Source: Candidatus Eisenbergiella merdigallinarum (lineage in GTDB: Bacteria > Bacillota > Clostridia > Lachnospirales > Lachnospiraceae). Taken from it: a DNA stretch of 58,324 nt. Below the pieces are notes generated by a model, which was given only the letters and a program-made list of their open reading frames with translations, had not been told where the DNA came from and ran no database searches. The stretch lies in contig DWXE01000007.1 of assembly GCA_019119355.1 (NCBI GenBank), positions 1 to 58,324 of the forward strand, in the 5' to 3' direction. Shown piece after piece: positions 1 to 8,600 of this stretch (position 1 is its first letter; each line of letters begins with the position of its first letter). The position numbers were made by a program, and so were the translations under genes.

Positions 1-250
1 GCCCAGGCCGGAGGGGAAAGGCGGAGGGCAGGAGGAAAGAGGCGGCCTTCGGGCGGCCGTGCTGAAAGCGCTGGACCTCGATCCCAAAACCCTGGACGAA
101 CTGTACGGGCGCCTCGTCCGCCAGGAGGGCGGCGCGAACGTATCCCTGCAGGATCTGATGCAGGAGCTGGTGCTCTTATGTATGGAAGGAATTGTTCAAA
201 ACGGCGCCGGAGGTTACTTTTTGCGGGAATGCAGCGTGGAGGAGCGGTAA
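1..250 (+). CDS. dprA: DprA C-terminal end (partial)
   Basis: The 5' end lies outside the window; the frame is open from base 2 and stops at 248-250 (82 residues visible). What remains is a Gly/Glu-rich linker followed by a winged-helix-like tail (VLKALDLDPKTLDELYGRL ... GGYFLRE), which matches the C-terminal DNA-binding domain of DprA/Smf, the protein that loads RecA on incoming single-stranded DNA. The Rossmann-type core is not visible, so the call rests on this tail and on position: dprA directly upstream of topA is a common Firmicutes arrangement. No terminator follows; topA has its own promoter. Confidence 0.68.
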   Translation, partial: PRPEGKGGGQEERGGLRAAVLKALDLDPKTLDELYGRLVRQEGGANVSLQDLMQELVLLCMEGIVQNGAGGYFLRECSVEER

Positions 251-260
251 AAATTTTTCC

Positions 261-289
261 TTGCATTACAACGGGATATGGTGTATAGT
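261..289 (+). promoter_or_regulatory. topA promoter (sigma-A type)
   Basis: TTGCAT at 261-266, a 17-nt spacer and TATAGT at 284-289. A tandem 7-bp direct repeat, GATTCAC GATTCAC (290-303), begins directly after the -10 box and covers the expected transcription start. Confidence 0.65.
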
Positions 290-357
290 GATTCACGATT
301 CACGGTAGACACATAAGTGTTCGAAATAGCAGCAAAAGGGATTGGGGATAACAGACT

Positions 358-2445
358 ATGGCAAAATATCTTGTGATCGTGGAGTCGCCGGCAAAAGTGA
401 AGACGATTAAAAAGTTTCTGGGAGCCAACTACGAGGTGGCGGCCAGCAACGGCCACGTGCGCGACCTGCCGAAGAGTCAGCTGGGCATCGATGTGGAGCA
501 TGACTACGAACCGAAGTACATTACGATCCGCGGAAAAGGGGACGTCCTGGCGAATTTGCGCAAGGAAGTGAAGAAAGCGGAAAAGATATATCTGGCAACG
601 GACCCGGACCGGGAGGGGGAAGCGATTTCCTGGCATTTGATGGAAGCGCTGAAGCTTTCCGGCAAGAAAGTTTACCGGATCACGTTTAACGAAATTACGA
701 AAAACGCGGTGAAGGAATCCCTAAAGCACGCCAGGGAGATCGACATGAACCTGGTGGACGCCCAGCAGACCAGGCGGATGCTGGACCGCATGGTGGGATA
801 CCGGATCTCGCCGCTGCTCTGGGCGAAGGTCAAGCGGGGCCTTTCCGCCGGCCGGGTGCAGTCCGTGGCGCTGCGGATCATCTGCGACCGGGAGGAGGAA
901 ATTAACGCCTTTATCCCGGAGGAATACTGGACCCTGGAAGGGTCGTTCGCCGTCGCCGGGGAGAAAAAGCCCTTAAAGGCGAAGTATTACGGAGAAGGGG
1001 ATGCGAAGAGGGTTTTAAAGAGCCGGGAAGAGGTGGAGGCCGTCAAAAAAGACTGCCAGGGCGCCGATTTCGCGGTGGCGGACGTGAAGCGGGGGGAGCG
1101 GGTGAAGAAAGCGCCCCTGCCCTTTACCACATCCACCCTGCAGCAGGAGGCCAGCCGGGTGCTGAACTTCTCCACCCAGAAGACCATGAGGCTGGCGCAG
1201 CAGTTATACGAAGGAATCGACATCAAGGGGAATGGGACCGTGGGTATCATCACCTACCTGCGTACGGATTCCACCCGGGTTTCCGAAGAAGCGGAAAGCA
1301 TGGCGCGGGATTATATCGAACGCCAGTACGGGGCGGAGTACGCGGGAGAGGGCACGGTGAAAAAGGGCGGCCAGAAGATCCAGGACGCCCATGAAGCCAT
1401 CCGCCCCACGGATGTGGCCAGAACCCCGCTGGAATTGAAGGAGTCCCTTTCCAGGGACCAGTTCCGCCTGTATCAGCTCATCTGGAAGCGGTTTATGGCC
1501 AGCCGGATGGCGGCGGCAAGATACGAGACCACGTCCGTGAGGATCGACGGAGGAGGCCACCGGTTTACCGTGGCGGCCAGCAAGATTTTGTTCGACGGCT
1601 TTCTGTGCGTCTATGCGATGGACGACGAAGAGAAGGCGGAGAACAATACGCTGGCCGGGAGGATCGACCGGGACACGAAGATCTCGGCGGAGAGCTTCGA
1701 CGGGGTTCAGCATTTCACCCAGCCGCCCGCCCACTATACGGAAGCGTCCCTGGTGCGCACGCTGGAGGAGCTGGGGATCGGCCGGCCCAGCACCTATGCG
1801 CCCACCATCACCACGATCCTGGCCCGCCGCTATGTGGTGAAGGAAAATAAGAACCTTTACGTGACGGAGCTGGGAGAAGTGGTCAACAAGATGATGAAGG
1901 AAGCGTTCCCCAGCATCGTGGACGTGAACTTCACGGCCAACATGGAGACGCTGCTGGACGGCGTTTCCGAAGGAAACGTGAACTGGAAAACCATCGTCGC
2001 CAATTTTTATCCGGATCTGGACGAAGCGGTGAAGCGGGCGGAGAAAGAGCTCGCGGAGGTGCGCATCGGGGACGAAGAGTCGGACGAGGTCTGCGAGCTG
2101 TGCGGCCGCCGGATGGTGATCAAGTACGGCCCGCACGGCAGATTCCTGGCCTGCCCCGGCTTCCCGGAGTGCCGCAACACGAAGCCGTATTATGAAAAGA
2201 TCGGCGTCGCCTGCCCGAAATGCGGGAAGGATATCGTGATGAAGAAGACCCAGAAGGGCAGGCGGTATTACGGCTGTATCGACAACCCGGACTGCGACTT
2301 CATGGTATGGCAGAAGCCTTCGAACGAGAAATGCCCCGTCTGCGGCTCCATCATGCTGGAAAAGGGGAACCGCCTGGTCTGTTCCAAAGAGGGGTGCGGC
2401 CATGTGATGGCCAGGAACAACGGGGAAACGGTTTCGCATGGCTGA
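358..2445 (+). CDS. topA: DNA topoisomerase I
   Basis: Type IA topoisomerase that relaxes negative supercoils by a 5'-phosphotyrosine single-strand break. The 695-aa length is normal for the family. The Toprim domain is N-terminal (KYLVIVESPAKVKTIKKF and the acidic DPDREGE motif), and the catalytic tyrosine is Tyr300 in ITYLRTDSTR. Three C-terminal zinc-ribbon repeats begin near residue 579 (CELC, CPKC and CPVC starts), an arrangement normal for Firmicutes TopA. The ATG start follows a modest GGGGAT-type ribosome-binding site and gives the canonical MAKYLVIVES start. It lies between dprA and codY and has its own promoter. Confidence 0.98.
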   Translation: MAKYLVIVESPAKVKTIKKFLGANYEVAASNGHVRDLPKSQLGIDVEHDYEPKYITIRGKGDVLANLRKEVKKAEKIYLATDPDREGEAISWHLMEALKLSGKKVYRITFNEITKNAVKESLKHAREIDMNLVDAQQTRRMLDRMVGYRISPLLWAKVKRGLSAGRVQSVALRIICDREEEINAFIPEEYWTLEGSFAVAGEKKPLKAKYYGEGDAKRVLKSREEVEAVKKDCQGADFAVADVKRGERVKKAPLPFTTSTLQQEASRVLNFSTQKTMRLAQQLYEGIDIKGNGTVGIITYLRTDSTRVSEEAESMARDYIERQYGAEYAGEGTVKKGGQKIQDAHEAIRPTDVARTPLELKESLSRDQFRLYQLIWKRFMASRMAAARYETTSVRIDGGGHRFTVAASKILFDGFLCVYAMDDEEKAENNTLAGRIDRDTKISAESFDGVQHFTQPPAHYTEASLVRTLEELGIGRPSTYAPTITTILARRYVVKENKNLYVTELGEVVNKMMKEAFPSIVDVNFTANMETLLDGVSEGNVNWKTIVANFYPDLDEAVKRAEKELAEVRIGDEESDEVCELCGRRMVIKYGPHGRFLACPGFPECRNTKPYYEKIGVACPKCGKDIVMKKTQKGRRYYGCIDNPDCDFMVWQKPSNEKCPVCGSIMLEKGNRLVCSKEGCGHVMARNNGETVSHG

Positions 2446-2482
2446 ACTGTTACAGAAAACTGAGAAAAACGGGCGGAATGCG

Positions 2483-2511
2483 TTGCGGCCGGCAGATGCG
2501 TGTGTTACAAT
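2483..2511 (+). promoter_or_regulatory. codY promoter (sigma-A type)
   Basis: TTGCGG at 2483-2488, a 17-nt spacer and TACAAT at 2506-2511, about 47 nt before the codY start. I see no convincing CodY box overlapping it. Confidence 0.55.
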
Positions 2512-2557
2512 AATTTAATCAGTTTGTGTGGTATTGCGTCCTGGAGGGTTTGATTTC

Positions 2558-3352
2558 ATGAGTGGTGTGCAGCTGCTGGATAAGACAAGAAAAATCGGGA
2601 AATTATTGCATAACAACAATTCCAGCAAAGTCGTGTTCAACGACATCTGTAAAGTGATGCAGGATACGCTGCAGTCCAACGTGCTGGTGATCAGCCGAAA
2701 GGGAAAGATCCTCGGCGCTTCGCGCAGAGAAGGAATCGTGATCGAAGAGCTCCTGGGAAGCGACGTGGGAAGCTTTATCGATCCGCTCCTCAACGAACGC
2801 CTTCTGGCCGTGCTCTCCACAAAGGAAAACGTGAACCTCACCACGCTGGGATTCGACCTGTCCGAAGAAAAGGAATTTTCCGCCATCGTGTCCCCCATCG
2901 AAATCGCCGCCGAACGGCTGGGCACTCTGTTTTTGTACCGGCACGGAAGCACATACGGGATCGACGACATCATCCTGTGCGAATACGGGACCACGGTGGT
3001 GGGGCTGGAAATGCTCCGCGCGGTCAGCGAAGAGAGCGCGGAGGAGGACCGGAAGATCTCGGTGGTCCGTTCGGCCCTGGGGACCCTGTCCTATTCGGAA
3101 CTGGAGGCGATCCGCCTGATCTTTCAGGAGCTGAAAGGGTCCGAAGGGATCCTGGTGGCCAGCAAGATCGCGGATCAGGCCGGGATCACCCGTTCGGTGA
3201 TCGTCAACGCCCTGCGCAAGTTCGAGAGCGCCGGCATCATCGAATCCCGCTCCTCGGGCATGAAGGGAACCTATATCCGCATTCAGAACGAATTCGCCTG
3301 CGAGGAGGTCCGGAAAATGACCGCGGGATCCGGCGGCCGTTCCCATGGATGA
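2558..3352 (+). CDS. codY: GTP/branched-chain amino acid-sensing repressor CodY
   Basis: Global regulator that binds DNA when GTP and branched-chain amino acids are plentiful, controlling amino-acid and peptide uptake and adaptation genes. It has 264 aa, the usual length. The N-terminal GAF-type ligand domain starts [17 protein letters not shown]. The winged helix-turn-helix lies at about residues 201-222 ([20 protein letters not shown]), and this is the strongly conserved CodY signature. The frame is open further upstream to a GTG at 2528, but the ATG at 2558 lies 9 nt after a GGAGGG ribosome-binding site and matches the family start. The opp peptide importer at 50.8-57.7 kb is the sort of target CodY controls elsewhere; that link is inference. 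Confidence 0.97.
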   Translation: MSGVQLLDKTRKIGKLLHNNNSSKVVFNDICKVMQDTLQSNVLVISRKGKILGASRREGIVIEELLGSDVGSFIDPLLNERLLAVLSTKENVNLTTLGFDLSEEKEFSAIVSPIEIAAERLGTLFLYRHGSTYGIDDIILCEYGTTVVGLEMLRAVSEESAEEDRKISVVRSALGTLSYSELEAIRLIFQELKGSEGILVASKIADQAGITRSVIVNALRKFESAGIIESRSSGMKGTYIRIQNEFACEEVRKMTAGSGGRSHG

Positions 3353-3412
3353 GCGGAGGCGGAGAGCGTTTCGGGCCGGAGAAAAGGCGGAGAAAAGAGC
3401 CGTTCAGGCGCG

Positions 3413-3438
3413 AAAAACCCCTTGCACAGGGGTTTTTT
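3413..3438 (+). terminator. Intrinsic terminator after codY
   Basis: The stem AAAAACCCC (3413-3421) pairs with GGGGTTTTT (3429-3437), with the 7-nt loop TTGCACA and a T run to 3438. The loop also supplies the -35 hexamer of the rpsB promoter. Confidence 0.8.
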
Positions 3439-3450
3439 CTATGCTATAAT
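3422..3450 (+). promoter_or_regulatory. rpsB-tsf promoter nested in the terminator
   Basis: TTGCAC at 3422-3427, a 17-nt spacer and a perfect TATAAT at 3445-3450. The predicted leader is about 105 nt. It carries GCATGCGG twice (3472-3479 and 3527-3534), whose self-complementary GCATGC cores could pair across the leader. Confidence 0.7.
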
Positions 3451-3561
3451 CCCAATGTTGTGAATAAACACGCATGCGGCGCCCTGCAGGTGTCCTTTAA
3501 CGCTTTGGATGGCAGCGGATCGGAAAGCATGCGGAAGAAGAACCAGACGGAGGTTAAAAAA

Positions 3562-4329
3562 ATGAGCGTTATTTCCATGAAACAGTTACTCGAAGCGGGC
3601 GTTCACTTCGGACATCAGACCAGAAGATGGAACCCCAAGATGGCTCCCTATATCTTTACGGAGAGAAACGGGATCCACATCATCGACCTGCAGAAATCCG
3701 TAGGCAAGGTGGACGAGGCGTATAAGGCGGTATTCGAGATCGCGGAGCAGGGCGGAACCATCCTGTTCGTGGGCACGAAGAAGCAGGCTCAGGACGCCGT
3801 GAAGACCGAGGCGGAGCGCTGCGGTATGTTCTATGTCAACGAGAGATGGCTGGGCGGTATGCTCACCAACTTTAAGACCATCAGAAGCAGAATCGAGAGG
3901 CTCAAAGCCATCGAAACCATGGCGGAAGACGGCACTTTCGACGTTCTGCCCAAGAAGGAAGTTATCAAGCTCAGGAAAGAGTGGGAAAAGCTGGAGAAGA
4001 ACCTGGGCGGCATCAAGGAGATGACCAGGATTCCCGATGCGATCTTCGTAGTGGATCCCAAGAAGGAAAGAATCTGCGTACAGGAAGCGCACGCGCTGGG
4101 CATCACGCTGATCGGTATCGGCGACACCAACTGCGATCCTGAAGAGCTGGATTACATCATCCCCGGCAACGACGACGCGATCAGAGCGGTCAAGCTGATC
4201 ACTTCCAAGATGGCTGACGCGGTGATCGAAGCGAACCAGGGTGAAGAGGTTTATACGGAAGAAGCGGTTGCAGCGGCAGAAGGGGAAGCTTCTGACATCG
4301 AAGAAGTTGCAGCGGCAGAGGAAGCGTAA
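3562..4329 (+). CDS. rpsB: 30S ribosomal protein S2
   Basis: Structural protein of the small ribosomal subunit, needed for S1 and mRNA docking. It has 255 aa with the canonical start [20 protein letters not shown] and the conserved block [21 protein letters not shown]. The C-terminus carries an Ala/Glu-rich tail of about 25 residues beyond the folded core, as in many Clostridia. The frame stays open upstream through codY, but the ATG at 3562 follows ACGGAGG at the right distance. It is the first gene of the usual rpsB-tsf operon. Confidence 0.98.
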   Translation: MSVISMKQLLEAGVHFGHQTRRWNPKMAPYIFTERNGIHIIDLQKSVGKVDEAYKAVFEIAEQGGTILFVGTKKQAQDAVKTEAERCGMFYVNERWLGGMLTNFKTIRSRIERLKAIETMAEDGTFDVLPKKEVIKLRKEWEKLEKNLGGIKEMTRIPDAIFVVDPKKERICVQEAHALGITLIGIGDTNCDPEELDYIIPGNDDAIRAVKLITSKMADAVIEANQGEEVYTEEAVAAAEGEASDIEEVAAAEEA

Positions 4330-4358
4330 AGATCCGATTTCACATGGAGGGAAATAAA

Positions 4359-5297
4359 ATGGCTATTACAGCAGCAATGGTAAAAGAGTTAAGAGAAATG
4401 ACCGGTGCAGGCATGATGGACTGCAAAAAGGCGCTGACCGAGACCAACGGCGATATGGATGCGGCCGTCGAGTTCCTGAGAAAGAACGGCCAGGCGAAGG
4501 CGGAGAAGAAGGCCAGCAGAATCGCTGCGGAAGGCATCTGCCGCATCGCTGTGAAGGACGACGCTACGGCGGCCGTTGTGGAAGTGAATTCCGAGACCGA
4601 CTTCGTGGCGAAGAACGAGAAGTTCCAGAGCTTCGTGGAAGCCGTTGCGGTGCAGGCTGTCGAGTCCGACGCTGCGGATATGGACGCGTTCATGGCGGAG
4701 CCCTGGCACGAAGATCCTTCCAAGTCCGTGAAGGATGCCCTGGTGGAGAAGATCGCCGTGATCGGTGAGAACTTAAAGATCAGAAGATTCGAGAAGATCG
4801 CGGCGGAGCACGGCTGCGTAGTTTCCTACACCCACGGCGGCGGCCGGATCGGCGTCCTGGTAGAAGCGGATACCGATGTGGTGAACGATGCGATCAAGGA
4901 AGCGCTGGTAAACGTTGCGATGCAGATCGCCGCTCTTTATCCGAAGTACGTTTCCACCGCGGACGTTTCCGAAGAATACAAGGCTCATGAGAAGGAAATC
5001 CTTCTGGCACAGATCCAGAACGATCCCAAGATGGCGGGCAAGCCCGAGAAGGTGATCGAGGGCGCCGTGATGGGCCGCCTGAACAAGGAACTCAAGGAAG
5101 TCTGCCTGCTGGAGCAGGTGTACGTGAAGGCGGAAGACGGCAAGCAGACCGTCGGCCAGTACGTGGCTTCCGTTGCAAAGGAAAACGGCGCGAACCTGTC
5201 CGTGAAGAAGTTCGTTCGTTTCGAGACCGGCGAAGGCCTGGAGAAGAAGAACGAGGATTTCGCGGCGGAAGTTGCGGCCCAGATGGCTGGAAACTAA
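4359..5297 (+). CDS. tsf: Elongation factor Ts
   Basis: Guanine-nucleotide exchange factor that regenerates EF-Tu-GTP. It has 312 aa. The N-terminal UBA-like domain reads MAITAAMVKELREMTGAGMM, and the core signature SETDFVAKNEKF is present. It starts 29 nt after the rpsB stop with GGAGG at 4346-4350; an in-frame ATG at 4344 overlaps that ribosome-binding site and is rejected. A strong terminator follows about 80 nt after the stop, closing the operon. Confidence 0.98.
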   Translation: MAITAAMVKELREMTGAGMMDCKKALTETNGDMDAAVEFLRKNGQAKAEKKASRIAAEGICRIAVKDDATAAVVEVNSETDFVAKNEKFQSFVEAVAVQAVESDAADMDAFMAEPWHEDPSKSVKDALVEKIAVIGENLKIRRFEKIAAEHGCVVSYTHGGGRIGVLVEADTDVVNDAIKEALVNVAMQIAALYPKYVSTADVSEEYKAHEKEILLAQIQNDPKMAGKPEKVIEGAVMGRLNKELKEVCLLEQVYVKAEDGKQTVGQYVASVAKENGANLSVKKFVRFETGEGLEKKNEDFAAEVAAQMAGN

Positions 5298-5378
5298 GCG
5301 AATCAAGCCCGCAGGGCGAAGATGAGGCCAGCGGCGCAACAGCCGCATGGGAACGTGATTTTATATTGATGATTGGAA

Positions 5379-5406
5379 GGGGACCGGATTTCCGGTCCCC
5401 TTTTTT
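5379..5406 (+). terminator. rpsB-tsf terminator
   Basis: GGGGACCGGA (5379-5388) pairs with TCCGGTCCCC (5391-5400) and is followed by six T. This is a GC-rich 9-10 bp stem of classic form. Confidence 0.95.
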
Positions 5407-5537
5407 GTAGGACAGGAAAGTTTTTTATATCGAACAAAAAAAGCCGGTGAATCGAACTGCGGCAAAAAGGAATGTCCCGTTCCTCGGAATATTCCGTTCC
5501 TCAAATATAAAAAATAGAAATGCTGGTTCTGTCCCCC
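5407..5537. other. AT-rich intergenic patch with small palindromes
   Basis: This part of the 328-nt gap between tsf and the helicase holds no credible gene. It is noticeably richer in A and T than its surroundings. It contains the perfect palindrome GGAATATTCC (5486-5495), flanked by two copies of CGTTCCTC and by AGGAA/TTCCT arms (about 5469-5483). It could be an operator for the helicase promoter; no regulator is recognised. Confidence 0.35.
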
Positions 5538-5566
5538 TTGCCATTCTTCCGACCGCGCCCTATACT
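5538..5566 (+). promoter_or_regulatory. lhr promoter (sigma-A type)
   Basis: TTGCCA at 5538-5543, a 17-nt spacer and TATACT at 5561-5566, 59 nt before the helicase start. Confidence 0.55.
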
Positions 5567-5625
5567 AAAGCTATTCCCGAAACCGTTTTTCCTTTTGAAA
5601 CACAGTTTTCCAGCGGAGGTGCCCC

Positions 5626-8600
5626 ATGTCGGACGACGCGTTGCATATTTTTTCCCCACGGACCGCGGAATGGTTTGCCGAAACCTTCGGCGAACCCACG
5701 GCGGTGCAGAAGGAGGCGTGGCCGGCCATCGCGGCCGGCGGCCCCGTGCTGGTTTCCGCGCCCACGGGAACCGGGAAGACCCTTTCGGCCTTTCTGGTTT
5801 TTCTGGACCGGTTTCAGACCATGGCAAAAAGGGGAGAACTGGAAGAAAAACTTTATCTCATCTACGTTTCCCCGCTCAAATCCCTTGCGGCGGACATCCG
5901 GGAAAATCTGGAACGGCCCCTGCAGGGGATTCTGCCGCGTCGGGAGGGCTCGGGACGTTCTCCGGCGGAGGAGCCGGCCATTTCGGTGGGCGTCCGCACG
6001 GGGGACACCGGGCAGCGGGAACGGCAGCGGATGATCCGGCGTCCGCCGCACATTCTGATCACCACGCCGGAATCCCTCTATCTGATGCTGACCTCCCGTT
6101 CGGGGCAGAAAATGCTGGGCACGGCGCAGGCCGTCATCCTGGACGAGCTGCACGCCCTCATCGACAGCAAGCGGGGAGCGCATCTGCTGCTCTCCCTGGC
6201 GCGGCTGGACGCTCTTTGCGGCCGGAATCTGCAGCGGATCGGCCTGTCCGCCACCATCCGGCCGCTTTCCCTGGCTGCGGAGTGGCTCTCGCCGGAAAGG
6301 GCGGCCATCGTGGCCCCGCCCATGGAAAAGAAGGTGGAAATCCGGGTGAGGGGCTGTATCCCGTCGGCCGGCGGGCGAAAGAACCCGCTCTGGGAAGAGC
6401 TGGCCCGGATGGTGTACGAACGCTGTCAGGGAAAACGAAGCGTGATCGCCTTTCTGGAGGGACGGCGGTATGCGGAAAAGCTGGCCTGGTTCGTCAATCA
6501 GCTGGGCGGGCCGGATTTCGCCCGGGTCCATCACGGAAGCCTGTCCAGAGAACAGAGGCAGGAGACGGAGACCGCCCTGCGGGAGGGAAGGCTCAGGCTC
6601 CTGTGCGCCACGTCGTCCATGGAGCTTGGCATTGACGTGGGAGAGGTGGACGAGGTGATTCAGGTGGGCTGCCCTGCCACCGTCTCATCCGCCATGCAGC
6701 GGCTGGGCCGGGCCGGCCATAATCCCGGCCGGGTCAGCGTGATGGATCTGTATCCCAGGACCGCCCCGGAGGGGATTCTGTGCGGAATGACTGCGGTGCT
6801 GGCCTGCAGGGGCGGCGTGGAGGAAGCCTGCCCGCCCCGGAGGTGCCTGGACGTGCTGGCGCAGCACCTGGTTTCCATGGCGGCGTCGTGCGAAAGCGCG
6901 CCGGCGTATCGGGTGGACGATGTGATGAAGCTGCTGGGCAGGGCGTGGCCCTTTGCGGACGTGGAGCCGGAGGCGGTGAAGCGGGTGCTCTCCATGCTGG
7001 CCGGGGGCTACGAGCATCGGCAGGAGATCCCGGCCCGTCCCCGGGTGATCTACGATCCTGTTCGGGAAGCGGTGTACGGGGACGCCTACAGCAGGATGCT
7101 GGCCGTGGCGGCCGGCGGGACCATTCCGGACCGGGGAATGTTTGCGGCCAGGACACCGGAGGGGGTCAAAGTGGGTGAGCTGGACGAAGAGTTCGTCTAC
7201 GAATCCCGGATCGGGGACCGGTTTTTGCTGGGCGCTTTCGGGTGGAAAATCATCGGCCAGGACCGGGATACGGTTTTCGTGGAACAGGATACGGCGCAGG
7301 GCGCCCGCCTGCCCTTCTGGAAGGGGGAAACCCGGGGGCGGGGATTGAAGACGAGCCTGGCCTTTGGAAGGATGATGGGACAGCTGGGGCGCGCCGGGGA
7401 AAACGGGCGAAAACAGCTCCTGATCGGGATGGGGCTGGACGATGCGGCGGCGGACAGCGCGGCGGAACTGATCCGCCGTCAGCTGCGGGCCACAGGGGCG
7501 ATGCCGGACGATAAAACCGTGGTGGCGGAACATTTTCGGGATCATACCGGCAAATGGCAGGTGATGTTTCATGCGCCTTTCGGGCGGAGGGTCCTGGCGC
7601 CGCTGTGCCTTTTGGCGCAATATACGCTGCGGGAGCGGTTTGGGATCAACGCAGGCGGAGTGGAAGAGGATGGGGGATTTTTGTTGTACGGCTACGGGGA
7701 AGAACGGCTGCCGGAGGGAATTCTGATGTCCATCGATCCGGACGTTGCCCCGGATGCGCTTCGCACCCTGCTTTTGCAGACCCCTCTGTTCGGAATGACC
7801 TTTCGCTATAACGCGGCCCGGGCTCTGATGCTGGGGATGAAGCAGAATCACAGGCAGCCCCTGTGGTCCCAGAGGCTGAAGGGCGCTCAGCTTCTGGATC
7901 GCGCCGTGCGGGAAGCGGATCATCCGCTGGTGGAAGAAACCGTTCGGGAGTGCCTGGAGGATCAGTGGGATCTGGAAGGGCTGTCCTGGTTCTTTTCGTC
8001 CCTCCATGCGGGGCTCATCGCGGTGCGGGAGACGGAGACGGAAGTCCCGTCCCCCCTGTCGCTGCCGCTGCAGTGGCAGACCGAGGCGGCTGAAATGTAT
8101 TCCTACTCGCCGGTGACGCAGGGCGTCCGGCAGGCGGTGTCGGAAGGATTAAAGGAGCTGTCGGAAGGGAAAGGCCGGGAAGGAGGCGGAGGCGTGCGGC
8201 CTTCCCGGGAAGCGCTCCAAAAGGAGCAGGAGCGAAGGCGGCTTCCGGAGGACAGCCTGCAGCTCTATGCGCTCCTGCAGATGGAAGGGGATCTGCGGGC
8301 CGGGGACCTGGAAGTGCCGGCCCTCTGGCTGAAGGAGCTGGCGGAATCGGGCAGGGCGATCTATCGGGAACCCGGGCTGTGGATCGCGGCGGAGCAGGCG
8401 CAGGAATACGAAACGGCGCTGGCGGAGAAAGAAACCGGGGAGAGCGTTCGGGCGCTGTCACGTATCCTGCGCCGGATGCTGTATTATCGCGGGCCGAAGC
8501 GGGCGGATCAGATGGAAGAACGATACGGGATTTCGCCGCAGCGCGTCCGGGCGGCGCTGGAGAGCCTGGGGAAAACCCTGGTGGAGGAAGACGGGCTGTA

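Noticed and set aside
2512..2557. CodY self-binding box near the codY start
   Set aside because: AATTTAATCAGTTTG agrees only partly with the AATTTTCWGAAAATT box; too weak to annotate.
2977..3561. In-frame upstream extension of rpsB running through codY
   Set aside because: The S2 start at 3562 has its own promoter and ribosome-binding site; the extension lies inside codY and across a terminator.
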